NCBI RefSeq assembly: GCF_008362905.1
Contig: NZ_VFJB01000006.1
Coordinates: forward strand, 1-64,000
From: Deferribacter autotrophicus
GTDB taxonomy: Bacteria > Chrysiogenota > Deferribacteres > Deferribacterales > Deferribacteraceae
Direction of reading: 5' to 3'
Length of the DNA stretch: 64,000 nt
In this document: positions 26,276 through 34,859 of the stretch, piece by piece
Position numbering within the stretch: the first letter of the stretch is position 1
How the letters are laid out: each line of letters begins with the position of its first letter
The notes under the pieces: generated by a model
What the model was told of the DNA's origin: nothing
Database searches by the model: none
Seen by the model: the letters and a program-made list of their open reading frames with translations, nothing else
Program-made: the position numbers and the translations under genes

Positions 26276-27490
26276 ATGGATTTTTCATTTTTTTTCGCAG
26301 AACAGCAAAAATTGTTACAGAAAATAAATTTATCTTTTAAACGTAGTTTATATAGCAAGATAAATCTAAAAAATAGATTTATCGCTTTATTAGGTCAACG
26401 AGGGGTTGGGAAAACCACTATAATGTTGCAGATTTTGAAGGAGAAATTTGCATATAATGATAGTGTGCTTTATATAAGTGTGGATAATCCTTATTTTGCA
26501 AGTGCTTCATTGTATGATTTTGCTAAAGAGTTTGAAAAATATGGTGGAAAGTTTTTATTTATAGATGAGATTCATAAGTATAAAGACTTTGGTTCTCATT
26601 TAAAGGCAATTTATGATTCTACTGATTTAAATGTCATAATTTCGGGATCTTCTCTACTTCAGATTTATAAAAATAATGCAGATTTAAGCAGACGAATTGT
26701 AACTATAAAAGTGCCAAATATGTCTTTTAGAGAATATCTTGAGCTGAAAGGGTATAATTTTCCATCTTATTCTTTAGAAGAAATTGTTTCAAAGCATGTC
26801 GAAATTGCAAATGATATAATTTCTAAAATAAAACCATTAAAGCTTTTTAAAGAATATCTTGAATATGGCGCGTATCCTTTTATAGTTGAGGGAGTGGATA
26901 CTTATAAAGCAAAATTGATAAATATAATAAATCACATTCTCGAAGTTGACCTTCCTTACGTAACCAACATAGCATATTATAATATTGATAAATTAAAAAA
27001 GTTACTTTATATACTTGCCACATCGGTACCCTTTACACCCAATATTAGTGAGCTTTCACAAAACACAGGTATCTCAAGACCAAGCGTATTGGAGTATATT
27101 TATCTTTTGGAGAAAGCAGAGCTTTTGATAAATATGCATTATCATTCGAGAGGATATTCAAAATTGCAGAAGCCAGATAAAATTTATTTGAATAACTCTA
27201 ACCTTATGCGAGCTATAACCTACAGAACAAACACAGGAAATGAAAGAGAAACTTTTTTTGTGAATCAGGTTATTTCATATTTTTTTAATAAAGTCTCTTT
27301 ATTAAGAGAAGATTTTGCTTTATCCAAAAGTGGTGATTTTTTGATTAATGGAAAAACTTTTGAGATAGGAGGGAAAAGAAAGGGTTATAAACAGATAAAA
27401 GAGATACCGAACTCATATATAGTAGCTGATAATATAGAAATTGGATTTAAGAACAAGATACCGTTGTGGTTGTTTGGGTTTTTGTATTGA
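26276..27490 (+). CDS. AAA-type ATPase (AAA_14-like) with nuclease-like C-terminus
   Basis: 404 residues. Walker A GQRGVGKT at 40-47 and Walker B FLFIDEIHKY at about 93-102, sensor-like VIISGSS, then a helical region with a winged-helix-like SELSQNTGISRPSVLEYIYLLEKAELL and a C-terminal GDFLINGKTFEIGGKRK segment resembling the D...E-X-K core of restriction-like nucleases. It ends IPLWLFGFLY, shared with the gene at 29253 and nearly with 35422. Members of this group are common in archaea and have no settled role. Confidence 0.8.
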   Translation: MDFSFFFAEQQKLLQKINLSFKRSLYSKINLKNRFIALLGQRGVGKTTIMLQILKEKFAYNDSVLYISVDNPYFASASLYDFAKEFEKYGGKFLFIDEIHKYKDFGSHLKAIYDSTDLNVIISGSSLLQIYKNNADLSRRIVTIKVPNMSFREYLELKGYNFPSYSLEEIVSKHVEIANDIISKIKPLKLFKEYLEYGAYPFIVEGVDTYKAKLINIINHILEVDLPYVTNIAYYNIDKLKKLLYILATSVPFTPNISELSQNTGISRPSVLEYIYLLEKAELLINMHYHSRGYSKLQKPDKIYLNNSNLMRAITYRTNTGNERETFFVNQVISYFFNKVSLLREDFALSKSGDFLINGKTFEIGGKRKGYKQIKEIPNSYIVADNIEIGFKNKIPLWLFGFLY

Positions 27491-27632
27491 AACGTGTAAA
27501 CGTAAATCGTGAAGCGGGAATCGTAAATCGGGAATCGTAAATCGGGAATCGTGAAGCGGGAAGCGTGAACCGAGTGGAAGGTAGGAAAATCGTTTTACGA
27601 TTTACGTTTTACGATTTACGATTTACGAATTA
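27484..27632 (+). repeat. Paired inverted 7-bp arrays between ATPase genes
   Basis: Forward GAATCGT/AAATCGG units begin at the stop codon of the preceding gene; a spacer GTGGAAGGTAGGAAAATCG leads into reverse TTTTACGATTTACG units. The same spacer recurs at about 28925 and 30618. Confidence 0.85.
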
Positions 27633-27696
27633 CTATTGACATTCAGAAATCGAGGTCTAATTTAATATAAAAAAGAGGAGTGGATTCACCAAAATT

Positions 27697-28827
27697 ATGT
27701 TAATCAGGAGAATCATCCAGGAAGAAATAGAGAAAAGGTTATTTAAAGGAAAAGCTGTTATAATATATGGTGCAAGGCAAGTAGGGAAGACTACGCTTGT
27801 AAAACAAATTGCGAATAAATACAAGGATGAGAGTATTTATTTAAATTGTGATGAGCCGGATATTAGAGATAAGCTTTTTAATAAAACATCAACAGAACTA
27901 AAACATCTTATAGGCAATAAAAAATTGGTTATAATTGATGAAGCACAAAGGGTGAAAGATGTTGGACTTACGCTAAAACTTATAGTGGACAATTTTAGGG
28001 AAATTCAAGTTATTGCTACTGGATCATCTTCTTTTGACCTATCGAATGACATTTCCGAACCGCTTACCGGTAGAAAATATGAGTTTTTTTTGCCTCCATT
28101 TTCAATAGAAGAATTGCGAGAAATTTACTCTGATATAGAGCTTAATAGAATATTGGAAAATTTGATAATTTATGGGATGTATCCTGAGACTGTTTTGAAT
28201 TGTGAAGATAGAGAAATAAATTTGAAATCCCTTGCGGATTCTTATTTGTTTAAAGATATATTGATGTATCAAAATATTAAAAATCCAGATATTTTGCGAA
28301 GATTACTGCAGGCACTTGCGTTGCAAATAGGTAATGAAGTATCATACACAGAGCTGTCAAAGCTTTTAGGTATAGATAAAAAAACGGTTGAATCATATAT
28401 AAATATCCTCGAGCAAGCATTTATTATTTTCAGGTTAAATCCATTTAGTAGTAACTTAAGAAAAGAGCTCAAGAAATTAAGAAAAATTTACTTTTATGAT
28501 ACAGGAATAAGGAATGCTTTGATTAATAATTTTAACCCATCTTATTTGAGGCAGGATTGGGGAGCGTTGTGGGAAAATTTTGTGATAATTGAAAGAATTA
28601 AGTATTTGAGGAACCATCTTGTAAATAAGAGTTATTTCTTCTGGCGTAATATTTATAAACAAGAAGTTGATTATCTAGAATTTGGAAATGATAAAATTTA
28701 TGCTTTTGAAATAAAATGGAAAAAGGATAGATCAAAGTTGCCTAACATGTTTAATGAGTTATATCCAAATAACGAGTTTATTGTTGTAAATAAGGAGAAT
28801 TTTTTAGATGTGATTTATAGAGCGTGA
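27697..28827 (+). CDS. AAA_14/DUF4143 ATPase
   Basis: 376 residues. Walker A GARQVGKT at 25-32, Walker B KLVIIDEAQRV, ATGSSSFDLSNDISEPLTGR is the characteristic post-Walker block, then a winged-helix segment (YTELSKLLGIDKKTVESYINIL) and a DUF4143 C-terminus with EVDYLEFGNDKIYAFEIKWKK, where D and E-X-K fit a PD-(D/E)XK nuclease fold. Role unknown. Frame intact; repeats start at its stop codon. Confidence 0.85.
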   Translation: MLIRRIIQEEIEKRLFKGKAVIIYGARQVGKTTLVKQIANKYKDESIYLNCDEPDIRDKLFNKTSTELKHLIGNKKLVIIDEAQRVKDVGLTLKLIVDNFREIQVIATGSSSFDLSNDISEPLTGRKYEFFLPPFSIEELREIYSDIELNRILENLIIYGMYPETVLNCEDREINLKSLADSYLFKDILMYQNIKNPDILRRLLQALALQIGNEVSYTELSKLLGIDKKTVESYINILEQAFIIFRLNPFSSNLRKELKKLRKIYFYDTGIRNALINNFNPSYLRQDWGALWENFVIIERIKYLRNHLVNKSYFFWRNIYKQEVDYLEFGNDKIYAFEIKWKKDRSKLPNMFNELYPNNEFIVVNKENFLDVIYRA

Positions 28828-29185
28828 AGCGGGAAACGGGAATCGTGAGTCGTAAATCGGGAAACGTGAGTCGTAAATCGGGAATCGAAAATCAGGAAGC
28901 GTGAATCGTGAGTCGTGAATCGTGTGGAAGGTAGGAGAATCGCTTCACGATTTACGTTTTACGATTTACGTTTTCCGATTTACGAGTTTTATGGCGTTGA
29001 AACGTTAATACGTTGAACATCCCCATCTACCCATCTACTCATTTACCCATCTACCCGTTCACCCATTTACTCGTCACTCGTTACGTTTTACGATTTCCGA
29101 ATTACGAAATATAAGAAAATGTTAGAACGTTAGAACGTGGGAACGTTAGAACGTGTGAACGTTAGAACGTTTTTTATCATTTGAC
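28823..29185 (+). repeat. Compound repeat region between ATPase genes
   Basis: Forward GAATCGT/AAACGTG units (28823-28925), the spacer GTGGAAGGTAGGAGAATCG, reverse ACGATTTACG units (to about 28990), then an 8-bp array CTACCCAT/TTACCCAT (29018-29075), then GTTACGTTTTACGATT words and 8-bp GTTAGAAC/GTGTGAAC units to 29175. A 150-bp segment from 29010 is nearly repeated at 39385-39530, again before an ATPase gene. Confidence 0.85.
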
Positions 29186-29252
29186 AGGAAAGGTAGTTTT
29201 AGTATAATAGATTAAACTAAAACTGGTCAATATAGTTTAATGGAGTATACTA

Positions 29253-30458
29253 ATGAGCAGTTTGCTTGAGATAGCTGTTAATCTTTCTGCGAATAAGATA
29301 ACTCAGCAGATTCCAGATTATAAGCGATTTTTGTTTTATGACATAAAGAAAAGTGACTCTAAAATCATTGGTATTTATGGTGCAAGAGGGGTGGGTAAAA
29401 CGACACTTATGTTACAGCTTCTAAAAGACTTGAACCTACCTTTGCGTGAGACTATTTATATTTCCTGTGATCATCCTGTATTTTCAGGTGTTTCTTTGTT
29501 TGATTTTCTTGAGGAGTTTAGTAAAAAAGGGGGGAAAATTGCATTTGTTGATGAAGTTCACAAAGCACCAGAATTTCAAGCACATCTTAAATCCACTTAT
29601 GATTTTTTAGATATTAAGGTTATATTTTCTGGTTCTTCTGCTGTACAGATGACAAATCCTGATTTTACTCGCAGGTTTTCTATGTACAGACTTCCTGCAC
29701 TTTCATTAAGGGAATTTATTGAGTTAGAACTAAATATTTCATTGAAAAATTATCTTTTAGAAGAGATAATAAAAAATCACCAGGATGTAGCATTAGAAAT
29801 TATAAGAGAATTGAATAAAGAAAAAATCCTAAAACTTTTTGGTGATTATCTGGAATATGGGGTATACCCTTTTTATTTAGAAGATAAAAAGAAATTTAAA
29901 GATAGGTTGTCTGATTCTATAAATGCCACTTTGTACACTGATTTAGCTGAGATATATAATATTCACCCTGAAAAAATAGTAACATTAAAAAAATTGTTAA
30001 CAACTATTGCTGTTTCAGAACCTTTAGAATTATCTGTTGAAAATATCGCAAGTGTGACAGGTATTTCAAAAGCTACACTATATAAATATATAGATTATCT
30101 TTCCAGGGCTGAACTTATAATGTACATACAAAATGAAGCCAAACGGTTTAAGTCGATTAGAAAGCCGGATAAACTATATTTAGCAAATACCAATTTGTTA
30201 AATGCCTTATGTTTAAATGCTAAAAAAGGGACGATGAGAGAAACGTTTTTTGCTTCAATGCTGCGATACAGGCATTCGCTATATTATTCAAATAAAGTGG
30301 ATTTCTTGATAAATGAAAAATATCTCTTTGAAGTGGGTGGGAAAAATAAAGATTTTTCGCAAGTTAAAAATAATAAAAATAGCTACCTCGCAATTGATGA
30401 TATTGAGATGGGGTTTGAGCGAAAAATACCTTTGTGGCTTTTTGGGTTTTTGTATTGA
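29253..30458 (+). CDS. AAA-type ATPase with nuclease-like C-terminus, relative of the 26276 gene
   Basis: 401 residues. Walker A GARGVGKT at 43-50, Walker B KIAFVDEVHKAPEF, VIFSGSSAVQM, MYRLPALSLREFIELEL, winged-helix-like ITGISKATLYKYIDYLSRAEL-type segment and a C-terminal VDFLINEKYLFEVGGKNKDF followed by IPLWLFGFLY. It is clearly homologous along its length to the gene at 26276. No partner gene is attached. Function unknown. Confidence 0.8.
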   Translation: MSSLLEIAVNLSANKITQQIPDYKRFLFYDIKKSDSKIIGIYGARGVGKTTLMLQLLKDLNLPLRETIYISCDHPVFSGVSLFDFLEEFSKKGGKIAFVDEVHKAPEFQAHLKSTYDFLDIKVIFSGSSAVQMTNPDFTRRFSMYRLPALSLREFIELELNISLKNYLLEEIIKNHQDVALEIIRELNKEKILKLFGDYLEYGVYPFYLEDKKKFKDRLSDSINATLYTDLAEIYNIHPEKIVTLKKLLTTIAVSEPLELSVENIASVTGISKATLYKYIDYLSRAELIMYIQNEAKRFKSIRKPDKLYLANTNLLNALCLNAKKGTMRETFFASMLRYRHSLYYSNKVDFLINEKYLFEVGGKNKDFSQVKNNKNSYLAIDDIEMGFERKIPLWLFGFLY

Positions 30459-30690
30459 AACGGGAAACGTGAGTCGTAAATCGGGAATCGTAAATCGGGA
30501 ATCGTGAATCGTGAATCGTAAATCGGGAATCGTAAATCGGGAATCGTAAATCGGGAATCGTGAGTCGTGAATCGTGAGTCGTGAATCGGGAATCGTGAAT
30601 CGTGAAGCGGGAATCGTGTGGAAGGTAGGAAAATCGTTTTACGATTTACGTTTTACGATTTACGTCTTACGAGTTTTATAGTGTTGAAAC
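30455..30690 (+). repeat. Largest paired 7-bp array (GAATCGT / ACGATTT)
   Basis: About 20 forward 7-bp units (AAATCGG, GAATCGT, GAGTCGT, GAAGCGG) run from the stop codon to 30615, then the spacer GTGGAAGGTAGGAAAATCG, then reverse TTTTACGATTTACG units to 30680 and GTTGAAACGTT. It is the longest example and would form a large hairpin. Confidence 0.88.
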
Positions 30691-30757
30691 GTTATTTGAA
30701 GTGATGCATTGCGAAAATTTCCTTGAAATAAAGAAATTTATGAGTTAGTTTATCTTT

Positions 30758-32053
30758 ATGAAAAAGAAAGATGTGTTGAAGTCAATTATAGTTGAGTTCC
30801 ACTCTTGGAATTTGCCTTCAGTTATTGATAGAGAGATTGAGCTGCCTTTAAATTCAAGCAAAATTATATCTGTTGTAGGTTCAAGAAGGGCAGGAAAGAC
30901 TTATCTTCTGTTTAGGACCATAAAGACTTTGTTAGATAGGGGAGTTGATAAAAAGAGATGCCTTTATCTTAACTTTGAAGATGAAAGGCTTGAGATGACC
31001 CAGCAAGATTTAGATTTGATATTGCAAGCTTATAGAGAGTTGTATCCTGAAATTGACTTAGAAAAAACTTATTTCTTTTTTGATGAGGTACAAAATGTTA
31101 ATGGCTGGGAAAAGTTTGTCAGAAGAATATACGATACAATAACTAAAAATATTTTTATAACAGGGTCAAACTCAAAGTTGCTTGGCGATGAAATTGCGAC
31201 ATCATTGAGAGGCAGAACATTAAAATATGAAATTAATCCGTTAACCTTTGAGGAGTTTTTGAAATTTAAAGATTTTAAGTTTAATTTTAAGGTTGATTTT
31301 TATAACAGCAAAAAGAAATCTTTGCTGATTAAATTTTTTGAAGAGTTTTTAAAATATGGGGGATTTCCTGAGATTGCTTTAATGAGGCAGGAGTTAAAAC
31401 TTCGCGCTCTGCAAGAATATTTTAATGTTATGATATATCGGGATATGATCGAGAGATACAATATAAAGGATGCCTTTGTTTTAAAATATTTTATAAAAAG
31501 GTTAGCGGAAAATATATCAAGTACTTTTTCTGTAAATAAAATATACAACGAATTGAAGTCTCAAGGGATAAAAATTGGCAAAAATACCCTGTATGATTAT
31601 ATGGAATATATGGAAACCTGTTTTTTGATTGGATTAGTAAAAAAACATTACGCATCTATATTAAAATCGGAGCTGGGAGAGAAAAAAGTTTATTTTATAG
31701 ATAACGGTTTGCTAAATGCCATAAGAGCATTTGATAAAAAGAATCTTGGTGCATTATTGGAAAATTTAGTCTGGCGTGAGTTAATTTCTCGATATGAAAA
31801 AATTGTTTTTTTTAAAGAAAAGAGAGAATGTGATTTTGTCGTAGATGATAAAATAGCCATTCAGGTTTGTTATGACTTTACGGATAGTAAGACGAGAAAA
31901 AGAGAAATTGATGGCTTAATAGAATGTTGTAAATATTTTAATTTCAAAGAAGGTTTTATTATAACCTTTGACGATGAAGAATATTTATTAAAAGAAAATA
32001 TAGAAATTCATGTTGTACCTGCTTATAAATTTATGCTTTTAAAAGATGGGTAA
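30758..32053 (+). CDS. AAA_14/DUF4143 ATPase
   Basis: 431 residues. Walker A GSRRAGKT at 41-48, Walker B TYFFFDEVQNVNGWEKFVRR, the ITGSNSKLLGDEIATSLRGR block and LTFEEFLKFKDF are typical of the family. The C-terminal nuclease-like segment reads ECDFVVDDKIAIQVCYDF, where the E-X-K lysine is not preserved, so nuclease activity is doubtful. Intact frame. Confidence 0.85.
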   Translation: MKKKDVLKSIIVEFHSWNLPSVIDREIELPLNSSKIISVVGSRRAGKTYLLFRTIKTLLDRGVDKKRCLYLNFEDERLEMTQQDLDLILQAYRELYPEIDLEKTYFFFDEVQNVNGWEKFVRRIYDTITKNIFITGSNSKLLGDEIATSLRGRTLKYEINPLTFEEFLKFKDFKFNFKVDFYNSKKKSLLIKFFEEFLKYGGFPEIALMRQELKLRALQEYFNVMIYRDMIERYNIKDAFVLKYFIKRLAENISSTFSVNKIYNELKSQGIKIGKNTLYDYMEYMETCFLIGLVKKHYASILKSELGEKKVYFIDNGLLNAIRAFDKKNLGALLENLVWRELISRYEKIVFFKEKRECDFVVDDKIAIQVCYDFTDSKTRKREIDGLIECCKYFNFKEGFIITFDDEEYLLKENIEIHVVPAYKFMLLKDG

Positions 32054-32076
32054 TACGTTGAAACGTTAGAACGTGT

Positions 32077-32287
32077 GAACGTTGTTAATGTGAGAGTGAG
32101 AGTGAACAGTGACAGTGATGGTGAAGGTGAAATGAAAATTAAGGATGTTACAGAGTTAGAGGTTTTTAAGTATGCTCATCAGTTAACTTTAGAAATTTAT
32201 AAAGTTACAAATAATTTTCCTAAAGAAGAAACATATGGCTTAGTTTCTCAAATGAGAAGGTCAGCAGCTTCAATTTGTGCTAATTTA
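32077..32287 (+). repeat. 211-bp direct repeat, copy 1 (second copy 33568-33778)
   Basis: The two segments are identical as read, covering the GTGAGAGTGAGA-type left arm and the first 156 bp of a four-helix-bundle gene. The copies are 1491 bp apart and enclose the GIY-YIG element and a VapBC-type module. This implies a recent duplication. Confidence 0.9.
32085..32131 (+). repeat. Left arm of 6-bp repeats (GTGAGA, GTGACA, GTGATG)
   Basis: Units GTGAGA, GTGAAC, GTGACA, GTGATG, GTGAAG end at the ATG (32132) of the interrupted IVP gene. The complementary arm lies at 32799-32857 after the 3' part of the gene. Confidence 0.75.
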
Positions 32288-32596
32288 GCTTGCCCTGTGG
32301 AATAAATATGTTTTATGTGTATGTGTTACAATCAGAAAAAGATAAAAAATTTTATACTGGTTATACAAATGATTTAAATAGACGATTAAAATTACATAAT
32401 TCAGGAAAAGTTTTGTCAACAAAAAATAGACTTCCATTAAAACAGGTTTATTATGAAGCTTGTTTAAATAAAGAGGATGCGATGCTTAGAGAAAAGTATT
32501 TGAAAACCACATATGGAAAAAGGTATATTAAAAATGGAATAAAGAACTATTTAAATGAAAATATTTAATATTCCACAGGGTAAAAAGGTGCGGGCC
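32288..32596 (+). mobile_element. GIY-YIG element with 12-bp inverted repeats
   Basis: CCCTGTGGAATA (32293-32304) and TATTCCACAGGG (32569-32580) are perfect inverted repeats enclosing a single GIY-YIG gene. The right repeat begins immediately after the stop codon. Limits are set by comparison with the uninterrupted copy at 33623 and with the family consensus. The repeats would pair as a stem in RNA or single-stranded DNA. Confidence 0.8.
32308..32568 (+). CDS. GIY-YIG nuclease family protein
   Basis: 86 residues from ATG 32308. MFYVYVLQS and KFYTGYTNDLNRRLKLHNSGK carry the GIY-YIG strands and the conserved arginine; EACLNKEDAMLREKYLKT contributes the glutamate region. It belongs to the small single-domain (UPF0213/YhbQ-like) group. 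Its place between inverted repeats inside another gene argues for a homing-type or transposition-linked endonuclease here. Activity is inferred. Confidence 0.85.
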   Translation: MFYVYVLQSEKDKKFYTGYTNDLNRRLKLHNSGKVLSTKNRLPLKQVYYEACLNKEDAMLREKYLKTTYGKRYIKNGIKNYLNENI

Positions 32597-32798
32597 AGGA
32601 ACAGTCATAAAGAGTTTAAACAGTTTTGTGGCATAGCTAGGGGATCAGTAGCTGAACTTCGTTATTTTATTATGCTTTCATATGATTTGGGGTATGTTGG
32701 CAAAACATTATTTGATGAACTTATAAATAAAACAGAAATATTTTCAAAAATGATTTATGGTATTATAAAAACATTAGAAAATAAACTATAAGAATACA

Positions 32799-32857
32799 TT
32801 CACCGCCCACTCCCACTTTCACCGCCCACTCTCACCCTCACAGTTCACTTTCACTTT
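32799..32857 (+). repeat. Right arm of 6-bp repeats (CACTCC, CTCACC)
   Basis: CACCGCCCACTCCCACTTTC and CTCTCACCCTCACAGTTCAC words are complementary in kind to the left arm at 32085, so inverted arrays frame the interrupted IVP gene. Confidence 0.72.
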
Positions 32858-32948
32858 TGAAGGCGTTGAAACGTGGAAAATAAACAGTGTGATTGAATTT
32901 TGTTGTATACTATTTATATTATACTTAAAAGTGCGAGGAGATGTTTAT

Positions 32949-33155
32949 ATGAAATCAGTTAAACAAGTAATTGATCTTGATATATTGCCAGAAGGTGCAA
33001 AAAAGGAGTTGTTTAATTTTTATGAATTATTGTTAAAAAAGTATAAAATAAGTAAAGAAAATAAACTTACGGATGATGTTGATAAGTTTTTTGAAAAATA
33101 TGCATTAAATTTGGATAACTTTAAATTCAAAAGAGAAGAAATACATGAAAGATGA
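32949..33155 (+). CDS. Putative antitoxin paired with a PIN-domain toxin
   Basis: 68 residues from ATG 32949, with GAGGAG nine bases upstream. MKSVKQVIDLDILPEGAKKELFNFYELLLKKY is typical of antitoxin partners of PIN toxins (DUF2281-like in flavour), with a charged C-terminal tail. It overlaps the toxin gene by 11 bp. Identification rests mainly on this pairing. Confidence 0.65.
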   Translation: MKSVKQVIDLDILPEGAKKELFNFYELLLKKYKISKENKLTDDVDKFFEKYALNLDNFKFKREEIHER

Positions 33156-33552
33156 AATATTTTTAGATACAAATGTAATTTTGTATGCTTTTAGTAAGAA
33201 CATAAAAAAGAAAGAAATTGCAAAGAATTTAATTAGAAAAAGGCCTTTGATAAGTATTCAGGTAATTAATGAAATTGTAAGTGTTCTTTTTAAAAAGTTT
33301 AACTTTTCGACAAAAGAAGTAAAAGATGTTTTTGAATTTCTTATGCTTAAAATGGAAGTTAAAATATTAAATTTTAAAACAGTTGAATTGGCTTTAAGTA
33401 TTAAAGATAGGTATAAATATTCTTATTATGATAGTTTGATAATTGCATCTGCTTTAGAAAGTGGTTGTAAGATATTGTATACGGAAGATTTGCAACATGG
33501 GCAGATAATAGAGAATAGTTTAAAGATTGTGAATCCTTTTGTAGAATGTTAG
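33145..33552 (+). CDS. vapC: PIN-domain toxin (VapC-like)
   Basis: 135 residues. PIN acidic residues are visible: D in FLDTNVILYAFS, E in QVINEIVSVL, D in YYDSLIIASALESGC and E/D in ILYTEDLQHG. VapC-type toxins are Mg-dependent RNases, often against tRNA or rRNA. The last residues and the stop codon fall in AGAATGTTAGAATGTG, which is already repeat-array sequence. Intact. Confidence 0.83.
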   Translation: MKDEIFLDTNVILYAFSKNIKKKEIAKNLIRKRPLISIQVINEIVSVLFKKFNFSTKEVKDVFEFLMLKMEVKILNFKTVELALSIKDRYKYSYYDSLIIASALESGCKILYTEDLQHGQIIENSLKIVNPFVEC

Positions 33553-33622
33553 AATGTGTAAACGTTGGAACGTTGTTAATGTGAGAGTGAGAGTGAACAG
33601 TGACAGTGATGGTGAAGGTGAA

Positions 33623-33800
33623 ATGAAAATTAAGGATGTTACAGAGTTAGAGGTTTTTAAGTATGCTCATCAGTTAACTTTAGAAATTTATAAAGTTACA
33701 AATAATTTTCCTAAAGAAGAAACATATGGCTTAGTTTCTCAAATGAGAAGGTCAGCAGCTTCAATTTGTGCTAATTTATTAGAATGAAGTTATAGGAACA
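33623..33800 (+). pseudogene. Four-helix-bundle (IVP) gene, truncated duplicate
   Basis: Identical to the start of the 32132 gene up to ASICANL, then LE and a TGA where GGA (glycine) is expected, then SYRNT before homology ends at about 33800. It thus has a point stop and a 3' truncation. It preserves the sequence that the GIY-YIG element interrupted in the other copy. Confidence 0.85.
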
Positions 33801-33802
33801 CT

Positions 33803-34212
33803 GATTTTTTATTATGTTTTATTGGTTATTTTTTGTAGGATTTATAGCTAAAAAAGATTATCATTTTGGGATGAGACAAAAGAAATAGTTGTTAGTGTAT
33901 TTTTTACGACTTTATTTTCATTTTCAGTCAGTTATTTATTTGAAAAAAATGGGGAATTTCCTAAGGTCTATGTTGATATTTTATTTTTTCTTTATGGTTT
34001 TTATCCTGCATCTTACAAGATACTATTTTAAATTATTTTTAAGCAAAATTGGTATTTTTTGCAAAAATATTCTCATTTTAGGGTCTGGTAATGCTGGTAA
34101 GATGGTAGCTAAAGGTTTGATTGATGACAAAGAATTTGGATTTAGGATCGCGGGATTTCTTGATGATAATAAAGCAGGTGATTGTATGAAGTGGATAAAT
34201 AAAAATTATTGA
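33803..34212 (+). pseudogene. N-terminal remnant of a WbaP-type undecaprenyl-phosphate hexose-1-phosphate transferase
   Basis: With frame changes the region reads FWDETKEIVVSVFFTTLFSF, SYLFEKNGEFPKVYVDILFF, then in the open frame KNILILGSGNAGKMVAKGLI and FGFRIAGFLDDNKA, matching the membrane and nucleotide-binding-like N-terminal half of WbaP-type enzymes. The catalytic C-terminal half is absent. It abuts the truncated IVP copy, so both were probably cut by one rearrangement. Confidence 0.65.
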
Positions 34213-34224
34213 GAAAGATAACTG

Positions 34225-34550
34225 GTTGATGGTTGATAGTGGATAGTGAATGGATGGAAAGATTGGGAGGTTCAAGGTTCAAGGTTCGAGGTTGAGGTTC
34301 AGGTTAAGGTTATAAATAAGTTTGAATGCGAATAATGAGATTGTGAATTGTGGATTTTGAATTTTGAATTAATAAACGTTGGAGCGTTAAAGCGGAAATT
34401 AATAATGAAGCGTAAAGCGTGAATTGGGAGGTGTTTTACTATTCTCGTTTCCCGTTTTACGACTTACGATTTCCGATTTTCGAATTGGTATGTTTGAAAG
34501 TTAGGACGTGTGAACGTTGAAACTTTATTATAAACTTATATATTAAGGAT
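34225..34550 (+). repeat. Mixed short-repeat region
   Basis: GGTTGATGGTTGATAGTGGA words, GTTCAAG/GTTCAGG 7-bp units (34271-34310), GAATTTT-type units (34335-34365), then forward AAGCGTAAAGCG words and reverse CCCGTTTTACGACTTACGAT words as an inverted pair (34380-34485), then GTGTGAACGTT. No gene is seen. Confidence 0.75.
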
Positions 34551-34574
34551 ATAAAATAAAATTTGGAAAAGTAT

Positions 34575-34859
34575 ATGGAAGAAATAGTAAGAAAATTAAA
34601 AAAAATCCGCAAATTTTTAGAAAAAGAATATTATGTAAAAGATATCGCATTATTTGGGTCATATGTTAGAGGAGAGCAGGATGAAAACAGTGATCTTGAT
34701 ATTCTCGTAGATTTTTACAAAACACCAACTTTGTTGCAGTTTTTAAGGTTGAAATATTTTTTATCTGATTATCTAAGTATTAAAGTAGATTTAGTTATGA
34801 AACAATCTTTAAAACCTGTCATTGGGAAAAGAATAATCAGAGAAGCGATATCGATATGA
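34575..34859 (+). CDS. mntA: MNT-type nucleotidyltransferase antitoxin
   Basis: About 94 residues. The motif IALFGSYVRGEQDENSDLDI fits GSX10DXD of minimal nucleotidyltransferases. The ATG at 34575 is preferred; a TTG at 34563 would add four residues. Its stop overlaps the start of the HEPN gene by 4 bp (ATGA). The partner toxin is frameshifted. It differs considerably from the first MntA at 6521. Confidence 0.82.
   Translation: MEEIVRKLKKIRKFLEKEYYVKDIALFGSYVRGEQDENSDLDILVDFYKTPTLLQFLRLKYFLSDYLSIKVDLVMKQSLKPVIGKRIIREAISI

Larger units (their letters stand above)
32132..32791 (+). pseudogene. Four-helix-bundle (IVP) gene interrupted by a GIY-YIG element
   Basis: The 5' part (32132-32287) reads MKIKDVTELEVFKYAHQL to ASICANL; the 3' part (32597-32791) resumes RNSHKEFKQFCGIARGSVAEL and ends normally. 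The five codons expected in between (LEGSY in other copies) are replaced by a 309-bp element. Joined, the parts give a protein of about 120 residues. The insertion lies in the best-conserved site of the family. Confidence 0.88.

Noticed and set aside
30455-30690. CRISPR-like repeats
   Set aside because: The repeats are contiguous 7-bp words without unique spacers of constant length, and no cas gene is present.
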